Positions 1-7,949 of a DNA stretch of 41,367 nt are shown here, piece after piece. The stretch lies in contig JALOTD010000047.1 in the NCBI GenBank assembly GCA_025458105.1, positions 1 through 41,367 of the forward strand. Reading direction: 5' to 3'. How positions within the stretch are numbered: the stretch's first letter is position 1; every line of letters begins with the position of its first letter. The position numbers and the translations under genes are program-made. This DNA is from Tabrizicola sp. Lineage in GTDB: Bacteria > Pseudomonadota > Alphaproteobacteria > Rhodobacterales > Rhodobacteraceae. The notes under the pieces were generated by a model. The model was not told where the DNA came from. It saw only the letters and a list, made by a program, of their open reading frames with translations, and did not search any database.

Positions 1-6
1 GCCGAG

Positions 7-279
7 ATGGGGACAAGCAACTACAGCGACGAGTTCAAGCGGGACGCGGTGCAGCAGATCACGGTGCGTGGCTATCCGGTTCGGGAGGTTTCGCGGCGCC
101 TGGGGGTAAGTTTTCAATCGCTCTACAAGTGGCTTAGGCTGTTCCCCGAGCCTGCGCCGAAGGTGGGCAGCATTGACTACGAAGCGGAGAACCGACGGCT
201 GAAGCGGGAGCTTGCTCTCGTCACCGAGGAGCGCGACATCCCAAAAAGGGGCACACGCGTAAGGAAGTGGGCGTTGCAC
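7..279 (+). pseudogene. IS3-family transposase OrfA remnant
   Basis: The first ~80 residues read as an IS3-family OrfA: an N-terminal helix-turn-helix (SYSDEFKRDAV...VREVSRRLGVSFQSLYKWL) and then the leucine-zipper part (ENRRLKRELALVTEERDI). The usual continuation (LKKA.AYFAK) is lost after about position 245, and the frame runs on into unrelated sequence of the neighbouring integrase. There is no OrfB and no right-hand inverted repeat. The left end of the element is outside the window. It is therefore a truncated insertion sequence that cannot move by itself. OrfA normally binds the IS ends and forms OrfAB by programmed frameshifting. The abrupt switch into integrase sequence near 245-280 suggests that the IS deleted the 3' end of the integrase gene. 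Confidence 0.75.
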
Positions 280-943
280 CATCTATGGCGCGGAGAAGCT
301 CGCCGAGCCGCGTGGGCTCAATGATGGCTGCGCGCGGTTTCGCTTTCGGACGGATCAACGCGTCGCGGACCACATAGGTTTGATCGTTGTCTGCTACCCC
401 ACTCGCAATGGCAAACCGAAAGACCGCCCCAACCCTAGACCTAAGCCGCTTCGCGGTCTCGAAGTTGCCTTTGTCCTCAAGCTTCCGCAGCGTCAGCAAG
501 ACGGTGCCGGATGAGATTTTACGTATCGGCTTTGACCCGAAGTCAGCCTTTGCCATCCCTAGCAGCCATTCTGCCTTGTCTAGCGTCGCCTGCGCCTTCT
601 GCTCGGCCCGCAGTTTGCCCAAGTATTCGTCCGCGATCTCAGAGAGGGTCTCTCTGATCGCCGCTTTGACGACATGCTTGGCCGTCTTCTTTTCTTCGCC
701 TGGGTCGATGCCAGCCGCCAAATTGGACTTGGCCTCGTCCCGAAGCGCACGCGCTCTGGCCAGGCCGACATGCGGCTAGTCCCCAAAGACCATCAGCTTC
801 TCCTTGCCGCGAACCCGATGTTTGAACCGCCAAGATCTCGATCCGGTCTTCTTGACAAAAAGGTACAGGCCGCCGACATCTCCGACCTTGAGGTCGCGTT
901 CCTGAGATCTGAGGGAGCGAATCTTCGCGTCGCTCAAGGGCAT
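280..943 (-). pseudogene. P4-type tyrosine integrase, N-terminal remnant with nonsense codon
   Basis: Read on the minus strand from ATG 943, the frame gives a typical DUF4102 arm-binding domain: PLSDAKIRSLRSQ, then VGGLYLFVKKTGSRSWRFKH and RGKEKLMVFGD. It is interrupted by TAG at 776-778, where the family usually has Tyr (GDYPHVGLARAR), and continues in the same frame into the SAM-like core-binding domain (ADEYLGKL ... RLGELLRAIDG). The C-terminal catalytic domain with the R-H-R-Y residues is absent, because the sequence switches to the IS3 remnant near 280. Such integrases insert islands into tRNA 3' ends. This one lies just beyond the 3' end of a tRNA and points away from it, the classic arrangement. 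The gene is dead twice over, by nonsense and by truncation. Start 943 was chosen for homology; ATG 952 is also in frame. Confidence 0.85.
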
Positions 944-1032
944 AGGGTGCATACTCCGCTCGCCTCAGCCCTACCTCCAGAGCATACACCTCCAGCAGGG
1001 GTACGTACTACCGGATGAGGCTGGACGCTGTT

Positions 1033-1095
1033 AGACAAGTCTGCTCATGAAAACCCTTATTTCACAGAGGTTTTCATATGCCTTTAGACTTGTCT
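1033..1095. repeat. Nested inverted repeats beside tRNA 3' end (candidate integrase arm sites)
   Basis: Two inverted pairs are nested between the integrase start and the tRNA. The outer arms are AGACAAGTCT (1033-1042) and AGACTTGTCT (1086-1095). The inner arms are ATGAAAACC (1047-1055) and GGTTTTCAT (1069-1077). They sit where the attachment region of a tRNA-integrating element would carry arm-type integrase or excisionase sites. The repeats are seen directly; the role is inference. They could instead form the terminator or 3' hairpin of the tRNA transcript. Confidence 0.5.
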
Positions 1096-1107
1096 GGAGG
1101 AGATTCT

Positions 1108-1184
1108 TGGTGGCGAGGGAGGGACTCGAACCCTCGACCTTGCGATTATGAGTCGCACGCTCTAACCAGCTGAGCTACCTAGCC
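1108..1184 (-). tRNA. tRNA-Met (anticodon CAU), with acceptor-stem mismatch
   Basis: A 77-nt cloverleaf including encoded CCA is readable on the minus strand. It has acceptor GGCTAGG, D arm with AGCTCAGCTGGTTAGAGC, anticodon stem TGCGA / TCGCA around loop CTCATAA, T arm GAGGG-TTCGAGT-CCCTC, and 3' acceptor CCTCGCC followed by ACCA. The acceptor has one mismatch, T4 opposite C69 (plus-strand positions 1181 and 1115); a G4 or an A69 would restore pairing. Anticodon CAU is shared by elongator Met, initiator Met and Ile2. The A-U/loop pattern and lack of initiator features favour elongator Met, but Ile2 is not excluded. Its 3' end faces the integrase remnant and is the presumed attB site. Confidence 0.93.
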
Positions 1185-1332
1185 ACTGCGGCGCGGATTA
1201 AGGGCGCGGGCAGAAGAGGTCAAGGGTGAATCGGCGCATACGGGCGCAGGGCACCCTACCACTTTCGGCGTCGTCTAATTGTCGGAGCAGCGATTGCGCG
1301 GCACGGACGAAGCGCATCGCCATTCGGTCCGT

Positions 1333-3209
1333 TCAGTGCGCCACTCTTGGCCGGCCCGAGGCCGTGGCCGTCACCTTCGCCTCGATGAACATGCGCCGCC
1401 CCTCGATCTCGACCTCGCGCAGGTCGCGGTCCACCGTTACCCGCAGGTCCACCGCTCCCGCCGCCCGCGCGCGGTCCGACGCCTCGGCGACCAGTGCGGC
1501 CTCCAGCGCCGCCAGCGCCGACTCGGCCGTGGAAAATACCTGCGGCCCGGTCTCCAGATGCGCAACGAACCGGCCTTCGGCCGGGGACGACACCAGTCCC
1601 GTCACCCGCTGGCTGACCTGCCCCGCCACAGCGCCGATCGCATTGGCCACTCCGGCATGCTCCGGCAGGATCATCTGGCACCCCAGCCGTTCCCCCACCG
1701 CGCCATAGTAGGACGGGGCCGAGGCGCCAAGGCCGATCACCGGCACCCCCAGCTTCAGCCCCACCTCCACCACGCCCCGGTGCTGGCCCATGCCCATCCG
1801 CGCCAGCACATGGCGGGCCAGCGCCTCAGGCATCTCGCCCGCAAAGGCCGGGTCCTCGCCAAAGGCGGCTTCCAAGAGGCAATCGACCGTCTGCTGCGTC
1901 AGCTGGTCCACAACCGCCTGCGCCAGTTCCTCCGGCCCCGTGGCGAAGCGTTCCCCCGCCCCGTTCCGCCGCCGCGCCAGAAGCCGCAGCGCCTTTTCCG
2001 CCGCTGCCGCGTCCCAGGCCTCCAGCCGCCCCAGCACATGGCTTGCATCCGACGGCGTCACGCCCGAGATCATCACCAGCCCCCGCGCCACCAGCCGCTC
2101 CAGCGCCGCCACCTCAAGGCGAGAGGTCAGCGCATGCGCCATCGGCATCGGCGCGACGATCCGGTCCAGCACCGCCAGATCCCTCGCGTTCAGCCCCCCG
2201 CGCTGGCCGGTCATCGGCACGACGAAGCGGCCGTCCATCTCGCCCACCGCCTCGTTCGACAGCCACCGGTCCAGCGCCGCATGGACCATCGGCCCGTGGT
2301 CCACCGCCAAAAGCGACACCGGCATCAGCCGCCGGGGGCCAAGGCGCAGTCCGCCCTTCAGCCCCTCGGTCACCAGATGCACCTCGCTGTCACCGCCCAG
2401 GCCCGTGGTGCGCATCGCCACCGCCTCGACCATGGTGCGGAAGCCCCCCACCCGCGCGCCCTGCGGGTCGATCTCTGGCAGACCGCCGCGCAGCAGCGCC
2501 ACATCCGTCGTCGTGCCCCCGATGTCGCTGACCAGGGCGTCCGAGGCCCCCGTCAGCCACCGCGCCCCCACGATGCTGGCGGCCGGACCGCTCAGAATCG
2601 TCTCGATTGGCCGTTCCCGCACCATCGCCGCCGAGATCAACGCGCCATCCCCCCGCACCACCATCAAGGGCGCCTCGATGCCCACCGCTTCCAGATGCCG
2701 CTCGCAGGCCGGATCAGGTCGCGCGCAGCAATCTCATGCGCGGGGTTGCGGGTGGCAAAGCTTGCGGCCACGGCAAAGCCCGACACCTCTTCGCCCAGGG
2801 CCCGCACCTCGGCCTCCAGCCGCGCAAGGTCCAGCGCCGCGGCCTCGGTGCCCGCATGGGTATGGCCGCCTGCCAACTGCACGACGGGATCGCCCTTCAG
2901 CGCCTCGCTCAGCCCCCCGCGACCTAGATCGGCGGCATCGAACCCGATGAAGACTAATGCCACCCGCGCGCCCTGCCCCTCGACCAGCGCATTGGTGGCC
3001 AAGGTGGTGGAAAGGGACACCAGCGACACATCCCCCGCCGTCACCCCTGCCGCCGCGATTGCCGCATCCACCGCCTGCCCGATGCCCACCGCCAGATCAT
3101 GCCGGCTGGTCAGCGCCTTGGCCTTGCCCAGAACCGCATTCGCGGCGTCGTCCAGGATTACCGCATCGGTATAGGTGCCCCCGGTATCGACACCCAGAAA
3201 ATAGGCCAT
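1333..3209 (-). pseudogene. Hydantoinase/oxoprolinase family (HyuA-like), frameshifted by internal deletion
   Basis: The first frame starts at ATG 3209 with the phosphate-binding motif DTGGTYTDAVILDD and runs to ARDLIR (about residue 167). The second frame picks up at ACERHLEAVGIEAPLMVVRGDG and contains the second actin-fold motif SDIGGTTTDVALL, continuing to EVEIEGRRMFIEAK at the C-terminus. In intact homologues about 35-45 residues lie between DLIR and the CERHLEA segment (GLPVTCSHEL... region). Here they are missing and the frame is shifted near 2709-2712. The family hydrolyses hydantoin or 5-oxoproline rings with ATP and usually works with a HyuB subunit, which is not adjacent. Either this is a real pseudogene or the assembly lost ~100 bp. 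The remaining parts show no other damage, so inactivation is recent or artefactual. Confidence 0.85.
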
Positions 3210-3281
3210 GATTGTCCCTGTCTGACCGCATTCCCTGCCAGCTAGGGCAGACGAGGGCTGCTGTCAGCCCCGGAAACGACA

Positions 3282-4532
3282 TCAACGCCGCTGACGGCGG
3301 CGATGGGCCGGGGGCAGGTTCAGCATCGCGCGGTACTTGGCGACAGTTCGCCGCGCGATCGGAGCCCCTCCGGCCGACAGTTCCTCGGCCAGACGCGCAT
3401 CCGACAAGGGCGCCGCCGGGTCCTCGGAAGCCACCAGCCGGGCCAGCCGGTCGCGCAGTGCGCTTGCCGCCGGACCACCCTCCTGCACCGCCTGCGAGAA
3501 CAGCGACCGCAGCCACCACGTGCCGTGCGGCGTGTCCACCGCCGTCCCCGCTACCACCCGACTGATCGTGCTTTCGTGAAGGCCAAGCGCCTCGGCGACA
3601 TCGGCCATGGTCATGGGCACCAGGGCCCCCGGCCCGTTGTCCAAAGCCGCCGTCTGCCGATGCAGGATCTCTTGCGCGACGGCGAACAGCGTCGCATTGC
3701 GCCCCTCGATCATCCGAACCAGGGCGCGCGCCTCGGCCCGTCCGGTACCGCCCCGACCAGGGGCAAGCGTCACCGTCGGCAGGGCCGAACGGTTCAAGGC
3801 CACAGCCCAGCCATTCGGCCCCTTCTCGACAATCAGGTCTGGCTCGCGGATCGGGGCGGCAAGAGCTTCGAACTTTGCGCCGGGCTTTGGATCATAGCTT
3901 CGCAGTTGGCCGATCCGCGCCCGGACCTCTTCCGAAGCCACCCCGGCCTCGCGGGCCAAACGGTCGATCTCGCCTTGAGCGACCAGTTGCAACCGGTTCA
4001 GGACGGCCTGCATCACGGCATCTAACTCTCCCGCTTCGACGGCTTGCAAACGCAGACATTCCGCAAGATTGCGGGCGAAGAGACCTGTCGGCTCTATCCG
4101 GGCTTGCAAGCGGGCCAGGACCCGGTTGACGTCTACCTGCGTCACGCCCAAGTGCCGCGCGATTGTCTCGCAGCTTTGTGCCAGCCAACCCGAGGGCTCC
4201 AGCGCACCGACCAGTGCTTCGGCAATCCGGGTGTCTGCCGCAGACAGTCGCTGTGCCTCGATCTGCGTCCGGACATGAACAATCAGGCTGGGTGTCGCAG
4301 CTGCCGTTTCTGCGGGATCCGCAATTGAGCCAAAGGCCGAACGCCAGCGCGGAGTCCAGTCGGACGGGACCGGGCGCGTCAGGATCAGGTTCGGATTTTC
4401 GGCCGCCTGTTCCTCCAGGTAGCGGTTCAATCCGGCCGCATCGGCACGCAAAAGTCGGATCGAGGCCGCAAGCGTGGTCGTCAGCGTCAGACGCTGAGTC
4501 TGCTGAACCGTGATCCGACTGCGGTGTTTCAT
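3282..4532 (-). CDS. rpoN: RNA polymerase sigma-54 factor
   Basis: Sigma-54 directs RNA polymerase to -24/-12 promoters and needs an AAA+ enhancer-binding protein to open them. The 416-residue product starts with the Q/L-rich activator-interacting region I (KHRSRITVQQTQRLTLTTTL, with LAASIRLL). It has a short acidic region II and a core-binding region. Near the C-terminus is the -12-binding helix-turn-helix (TMADVAEALGLHESTISRVV), and at residues about 393-401 the RpoN box ARRTVAKYR, the family signature that reads the -24 element. The length fits the short rhodobacterial RpoN paralogues. ATG 4532 was chosen because GAAGGGGG lies just upstream and region I begins there; an upstream ATG at 4610 would add 26 unconserved residues. 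No nif, flagellar or ptsN genes are nearby, so its regulon cannot be told from context. Confidence 0.95.
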   Translation of the reverse strand: MKHRSRITVQQTQRLTLTTTLAASIRLLRADAAGLNRYLEEQAAENPNLILTRPVPSDWTPRWRSAFGSIADPAETAAATPSLIVHVRTQIEAQRLSAADTRIAEALVGALEPSGWLAQSCETIARHLGVTQVDVNRVLARLQARIEPTGLFARNLAECLRLQAVEAGELDAVMQAVLNRLQLVAQGEIDRLAREAGVASEEVRARIGQLRSYDPKPGAKFEALAAPIREPDLIVEKGPNGWAVALNRSALPTVTLAPGRGGTGRAEARALVRMIEGRNATLFAVAQEILHRQTAALDNGPGALVPMTMADVAEALGLHESTISRVVAGTAVDTPHGTWWLRSLFSQAVQEGGPAASALRDRLARLVASEDPAAPLSDARLAEELSAGGAPIARRTVAKYRAMLNLPPAHRRRQRR

Positions 4533-4586
4533 GTGGCCCCCTTCACCTGCCATGCATTCCACGGCGGAACCTCTGCCGCAATGCGC

Positions 4587-4625
4587 TTGACAAACGACGC
4601 AGTCTACCAAATAGTTAGTAAACTA
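4587..4625 (+). promoter_or_regulatory. Promoter with overlapping inverted-repeat operator ahead of yceI
   Basis: TTGACA (4587-4592), a 17-bp spacer and AATAGT (4610-4615) form a sigma-70-like promoter. A perfect inverted repeat TAGTT-AGTA-AACTA (4612-4625) overlaps the -10 and the probable start point, a position suited to repression. It lies 18 bp upstream of the yceI start. The sites are seen directly; the regulator is unknown. Confidence 0.5.
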
Positions 4626-4643
4626 GCTAAGAAAAGGGCTACC

Positions 4644-5285
4644 ATGCTTCGCGCGCTCCTTCTTTGCTTTGTTGTTGCTGGGCCAGTTTCGGCGCAGGAC
4701 CTGGGCGACCTTGGCTCTCCTCCCGCTGGAACCTATAGCATGGACCCGGCCCATACCCGGCTTTGGTTCACGGTCGACCACCTTGGCTTCTCGCGTTACA
4801 TGGCGCTGTTCACCAAGGTCGAGGCGACTCTTCAATTCGATCCAGACGCCCCTGAATCCATGCAGGTCACGGCCAGCGTTGATCTGGCTTCGCTTGAAAC
4901 CCACAACGATGACCCTTCCTATGACTTCAACGCCATCGTTTCTGGACCAGACTACCTGAACGCCCCCACTCATCCCCTGGCGACCTTTGTCTCGACAGGG
5001 GTCGAACAGACAGGCGAGACGACCGCGCGGGTCAAGGGCGACCTGACGCTGAACGGAGTCACCAAGCCGATCACCCTGTCCGCCACCTATAACGGCGGCT
5101 GGGGGCACATGCCGCTTGATCCTGGCGGGGCGCGGGCGGGCTTTTCATTGGAGGGAACACTCTTGCGGTCCGACTTCGGCATTACGAACGGCATTCCCGC
5201 GCCAGGCACAAAGATGGGCGTTTCGGACGAGGTACAGATCTTCATCGAGACCGAGCTGGTGAATCCTGACGCCCCCAAACTGTGA
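4644..5285 (+). CDS. YceI family periplasmic protein
   Basis: YceI proteins are lipocalin-like beta barrels of the periplasm that bind isoprenoid-type lipids. Some are induced by acid, osmotic or oxidative stress. The 213-residue product has a signal peptide ending VSA-QDL (about residue 17). It then shows the family pattern AGTYSMDPAHTRLWFTVDHLGFSRY, DLASLETHNDDPSYDF and VKGDLTLNGVTKPITL, with FGITNGIPAP.T near the end. Start 4644 is preceded by GAAAAGGG at a good distance. The longer frame from 4524 would run through the promoter and lacks a signal peptide. It is divergent from rpoN and monocistronic; imuB converges on it from the right. The operator over its promoter suggests single-gene control. 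Confidence 0.92.
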   Translation: MLRALLLCFVVAGPVSAQDLGDLGSPPAGTYSMDPAHTRLWFTVDHLGFSRYMALFTKVEATLQFDPDAPESMQVTASVDLASLETHNDDPSYDFNAIVSGPDYLNAPTHPLATFVSTGVEQTGETTARVKGDLTLNGVTKPITLSATYNGGWGHMPLDPGGARAGFSLEGTLLRSDFGITNGIPAPGTKMGVSDEVQIFIETELVNPDAPKL

Positions 5286-5352
5286 CCAACGGTGGGCCCC
5301 TGCCAAGTTCTTCGAAGGATTTCGGTCCAGAGCGCTGCCGTTCAGCACCGCT

Positions 5353-7017
5353 TCAGGAAAACACCCCCTCGCAATACCAGCGATCCGTGACCGCGCCGCC
5401 CTGGCCGTAGAACAGCCACAGCCGCATGCCGCTCTCGGTTTCCACCCGCCAATAATCGCGCGCGCCCCCGCGCCAGTCGGGGTCTTCCAGCCACCATTCC
5501 GGCTGCAACCGCTCTGGCCCCGCCGCCATCCGCAGCGCGAACGTCCGCCGCCGCCACAGGAACCGCAGCGGCAGGTCCGGCACTTCGGGGGCCTCGATCG
5601 GTTCGGGCCGGAACAGGACCAGCGGGCGCGGGGCCGCCGGCGCAGGCCAGGGGCCAGCGTGTGGCTGGCTCCAGGCCGCCATCACCACTTGCGCCGCTTT
5701 CGCCGGGACATGGCTGTCGGCGGGGATGAGCCGCGTCACCGCCTCGTCCCCCAGCCGCGCGCCCAGACGTCCGATCAGATCGTCCAGCCCGTGCCCACCC
5801 GAACGCGCGCCCGCCATCGCACTCTGGGTCACGTCGACCTGGCCGCGGTGCTGGACGGTCGTCATCGCCTCGGTCGCCACCGCCTCCAGCCGCAGACAGT
5901 CGATCCCGAAGCCCGCGTCGATCTGGTCCAGCTTCAGATGCAGAAGCGGCCGGATCCGGTCGGGTGCATCCGCCGCGCGCGCCAGGCCCACCTCGACCGC
6001 CGAGACCCCGCCATCCGCCCGAAAGGCCTGCAACCTCACCCGCCGCGCGCCCCGGCCCCGTTCACGCAGCCGCACGCAGAGGGGCGGCAACAGCCGGTCC
6101 AGCGCCGCCTCGATGTCCGATCGCAACCCGATCGGGTCGGGCAGGGTCAGCCGTACCGCGAAATGCAGGGGGGGCCGTGCCGGAGTGATCGGCTCTGGTT
6201 CCATCCCCGTGGCCTGATCCAGCCGGCGCAGCACCTCTTGCCCGAAACGGCGCGTCAGGCTGGCCCGGGGCAGCACCATCAGGTCGCCCACCCGGCGCAG
6301 GCCCAGCCGCATCAGCCGGTCTACCGTGTCCCCCTCCAGTCGCAGGGCGGCGAGCGGCAGGTCGGACAGTGCCTCGACCAGACGGCCCGGTGGGGCGATC
6401 AGCGCCCCCTCCGCCCCCTTTGCGGCCACCGCCCTGGGCGGGCCGCCGCCCCGCTCCCACCCCCGGCGCTTGGCCGCGCGCGACCGGGTGGCCCGCGCCT
6501 CCTGGTCGATCATGTCGCCGGAGCGCAGCGGTGCCACCCCCGCCTGGGCGTAACGCGCCAGCCCCCAGGCCGCGCCCGGCGTATCGGCGATCCCCGCACG
6601 CACGGTCAGACCCAGCCCTTCGCAATCCTCGGCCACCCGGGCCAGCACGCCCTCTTCCCCGCCATGCAGATGCGCAGCGCCACTCAGGTCGATCATCAGG
6701 CCCCCCGGCGGCTCTTCCGCCACCCAGGGCGAAAAGCGCCCCGCCCAGCGGCGCAGAAGGGTCAGGAACTGCGCCTCGCCCACCGGGTCGGCGGGCACCG
6801 TCAGAAGCCTTGGGCATATCGCCGTCGCATCGCGCAGGACCTGCCCCTCGACCAGGCCTGCCAGGCTCGCCTCGGCCGTCAGCGACGCCAGCACCTGCGC
6901 GCCATTGCGATCCGCCACCACCGCCAGCGGCCCCGGCAGGGCATCGCGGCGCAGACGGACCACCCGTTCGGCCGCCAGCCGCGGGAACCACAGCGAAAGG
7001 ATGCGACGTGCGCGCAT
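5353..7017 (-). CDS. imuB: ImuB, catalytically inactive Y-family polymerase-like mutasome subunit
   Basis: ImuB bridges the beta clamp and the error-prone polymerase DnaE2 in the SOS mutasome of bacteria lacking Pol V. The 554-residue product begins ILSLWFPRLAAERV, the Y-family fold start, but lacks the catalytic acidic residues. The segment LMIDLSGAAHLHGG replaces the second catalytic motif, which is normal for ImuB. A thumb and little-finger part follow (LRLEGDTVDRLMRLGLRRVGDL), then a long C-terminal tail. A consensus LexA box lies 14-28 bp upstream of ATG 7017. This supports that start over the ATG at 7089, which would put the box inside the gene. No imuA precedes it and no dnaE2 follows it, so those partners, if present, are elsewhere. 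Confidence 0.92.
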   Translation of the reverse strand: MRARRILSLWFPRLAAERVVRLRRDALPGPLAVVADRNGAQVLASLTAEASLAGLVEGQVLRDATAICPRLLTVPADPVGEAQFLTLLRRWAGRFSPWVAEEPPGGLMIDLSGAAHLHGGEEGVLARVAEDCEGLGLTVRAGIADTPGAAWGLARYAQAGVAPLRSGDMIDQEARATRSRAAKRRGWERGGGPPRAVAAKGAEGALIAPPGRLVEALSDLPLAALRLEGDTVDRLMRLGLRRVGDLMVLPRASLTRRFGQEVLRRLDQATGMEPEPITPARPPLHFAVRLTLPDPIGLRSDIEAALDRLLPPLCVRLRERGRGARRVRLQAFRADGGVSAVEVGLARAADAPDRIRPLLHLKLDQIDAGFGIDCLRLEAVATEAMTTVQHRGQVDVTQSAMAGARSGGHGLDDLIGRLGARLGDEAVTRLIPADSHVPAKAAQVVMAAWSQPHAGPWPAPAAPRPLVLFRPEPIEAPEVPDLPLRFLWRRRTFALRMAAGPERLQPEWWLEDPDWRGGARDYWRVETESGMRLWLFYGQGGAVTDRWYCEGVFS

Positions 7018-7030
7018 GTCCGACTCGAAT

Positions 7031-7045
7031 GTTCTTCTTATGTTC
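7031..7045. promoter_or_regulatory. LexA (SOS) box of imuB
   Basis: GTTC-TTCTTAT-GTTC is an exact match to the alphaproteobacterial LexA consensus GTTC-N7-GTTC. It lies 14 bp upstream of the imuB start at 7017, as expected for SOS-repressed transcription. It is about 143 bp from the divergent cytochrome gene and probably serves imuB only. Confidence 0.9.
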
Positions 7046-7187
7046 CAATCTTGCCAGCCGCCGCCACGCAAGTCGAGTCCCCCGCACAACCACAGATGAC
7101 AACTGCGTGAACGCCCAAGACCGCAGCTTACGCGACCGAATGTCGCGCCTATAGTGGCAGGGAATTTCCAGCATGGGAGCCAGAGAA

Positions 7188-7631
7188 ATGCAGTTGTTCA
7201 AAGCCTTCGCCATCGGGGCCGTTCTGGCTGCCGGCGCAGCCTTCGCCCAGGATGCCGAACCCACCGACCCGAACGCCATCGCCCGCGCCGAGCTGATGAA
7301 GATGGTCGGCATGAACACCGGCATTCTTGGCAACATGGCCAGCGGCAAGGAACCCTTTGATACCGCCAAGGCCGAAGGTGCCAAGGCCGCCCTGATCGAG
7401 GCTGCGGGCAAGATCGAGGCCACCTTCATGGAACAGGGCGCGGCCGATCCGGTGTCCGAGTCCAAGCCGGAAATCTGGACCAACTGGGATGATTTCTTGG
7501 TCAAGGCCAAGGCGCTAGGTGACGCCGCCGCTGCGGTCGACGTCGCCTCGGCCGAAACCATCGGCGCGGGCATGGGGGCTATCGGTGGCTCCTGCAAGGA
7601 CTGCCACTCGACCTACCGCGTGATGAAGTAA
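7188..7631 (+). CDS. Class II cytochrome c (cytochrome c'/c556 family), periplasmic
   Basis: This is a 147-residue periplasmic haem protein with a signal peptide ending AFA-QDAE. Mature residues form the four-helix-bundle pattern of cytochrome c' and c556 proteins, with a Met in the first helix (ELMKMVGMNTG) and the haem motif CKDCH close to the C-terminus (GGSCKDCHSTYRVMK). Members bind NO or CO, or carry electrons; the sequence does not decide which. ATG 7188 follows a GGAGCCAGAG-type ribosome site and begins the hydrophobic leader directly; the ATG at 7173 would put charged residues first. It is divergent from imuB and ends in a strong terminator, so it is a single-gene unit. Confidence 0.92.
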   Translation: MQLFKAFAIGAVLAAGAAFAQDAEPTDPNAIARAELMKMVGMNTGILGNMASGKEPFDTAKAEGAKAALIEAAGKIEATFMEQGAADPVSESKPEIWTNWDDFLVKAKALGDAAAAVDVASAETIGAGMGAIGGSCKDCHSTYRVMK

Positions 7632-7655
7632 CCCTTGCCACTTGGCAGACAGAAC

Positions 7656-7685
7656 GGCCCCGGTCACTGCGCCCGGGGCCTTTTT
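7656..7685 (+). terminator. Intrinsic terminator of the cytochrome gene
   Basis: A perfect 8-bp stem, GGCCCCGG (7656-7663) and CCGGGGCC (7673-7680), is followed at once by TTTTT (7681-7685). It lies 25 bp after the stop codon. Confidence 0.93.
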
Positions 7686-7949
7686 CTATCCACACCCGAC
7701 TTGCAAGATGGTGCCGCGTTCGTCCACTGTCACGCGCAGCCGGTCGGAAATCTCTTCCAGAGTTACGGATCCGTCGGGCAGCGGATAGTCCACCTTGTAG
7801 TCCCCGTCAGGGCGGGCAGCATCCAGCGCCGACAGCGGCTGGCCGACCAAGGATTGCAAGCGCTCGGCACCGCAGCCCAGCGCCGGGCCCGAGGTCGGCA
7901 CACAGCCCGGCAATGCAGTCAGGCACAGAAACGCCGCCCAACGCCTCAC
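7686..7949 (-). CDS. Small lipoprotein, peptidase inhibitor I78 family
   Basis: An 87-residue protein with a lipoprotein signal (MRRWAAFLCLTALPGC, lipobox LPGC, Cys16). The mature part has the I78 pattern CGAERLQSLVGQPLSAL, then a beta segment and a closing ILQVGCG. I78 proteins are small inhibitors of serine proteases such as elastases; bacterial members are mostly untested lipoproteins. The start is GTG at 7949, which overlaps the stop of the upstream paralogue as GTGA, so translation is probably coupled. No ATG lies in a better position. The usual I78 basic and aromatic turn (MDYRxDRLN) is changed here to LEEISDRLRV, so this copy is the more diverged of the pair. Confidence 0.85.
   Translation of the reverse strand: MRRWAAFLCLTALPGCVPTSGPALGCGAERLQSLVGQPLSALDAARPDGDYKVDYPLPDGSVTLEEISDRLRVTVDERGTILQVGCG

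Noticed and set aside
1279..3174. Long plus-strand frame of 631 codons
   Set aside because: It is antisense to the hydantoinase gene, has Arg/His/Pro-rich shadow composition and no domain, while the minus strand shows clear actin-fold motifs.
5659..7110. Plus-strand frame of 483 codons opposite imuB
   Set aside because: The composition is that of a shadow (Gln/Arg/His-rich) and it runs through the LexA box; imuB homology is clear on the other strand.
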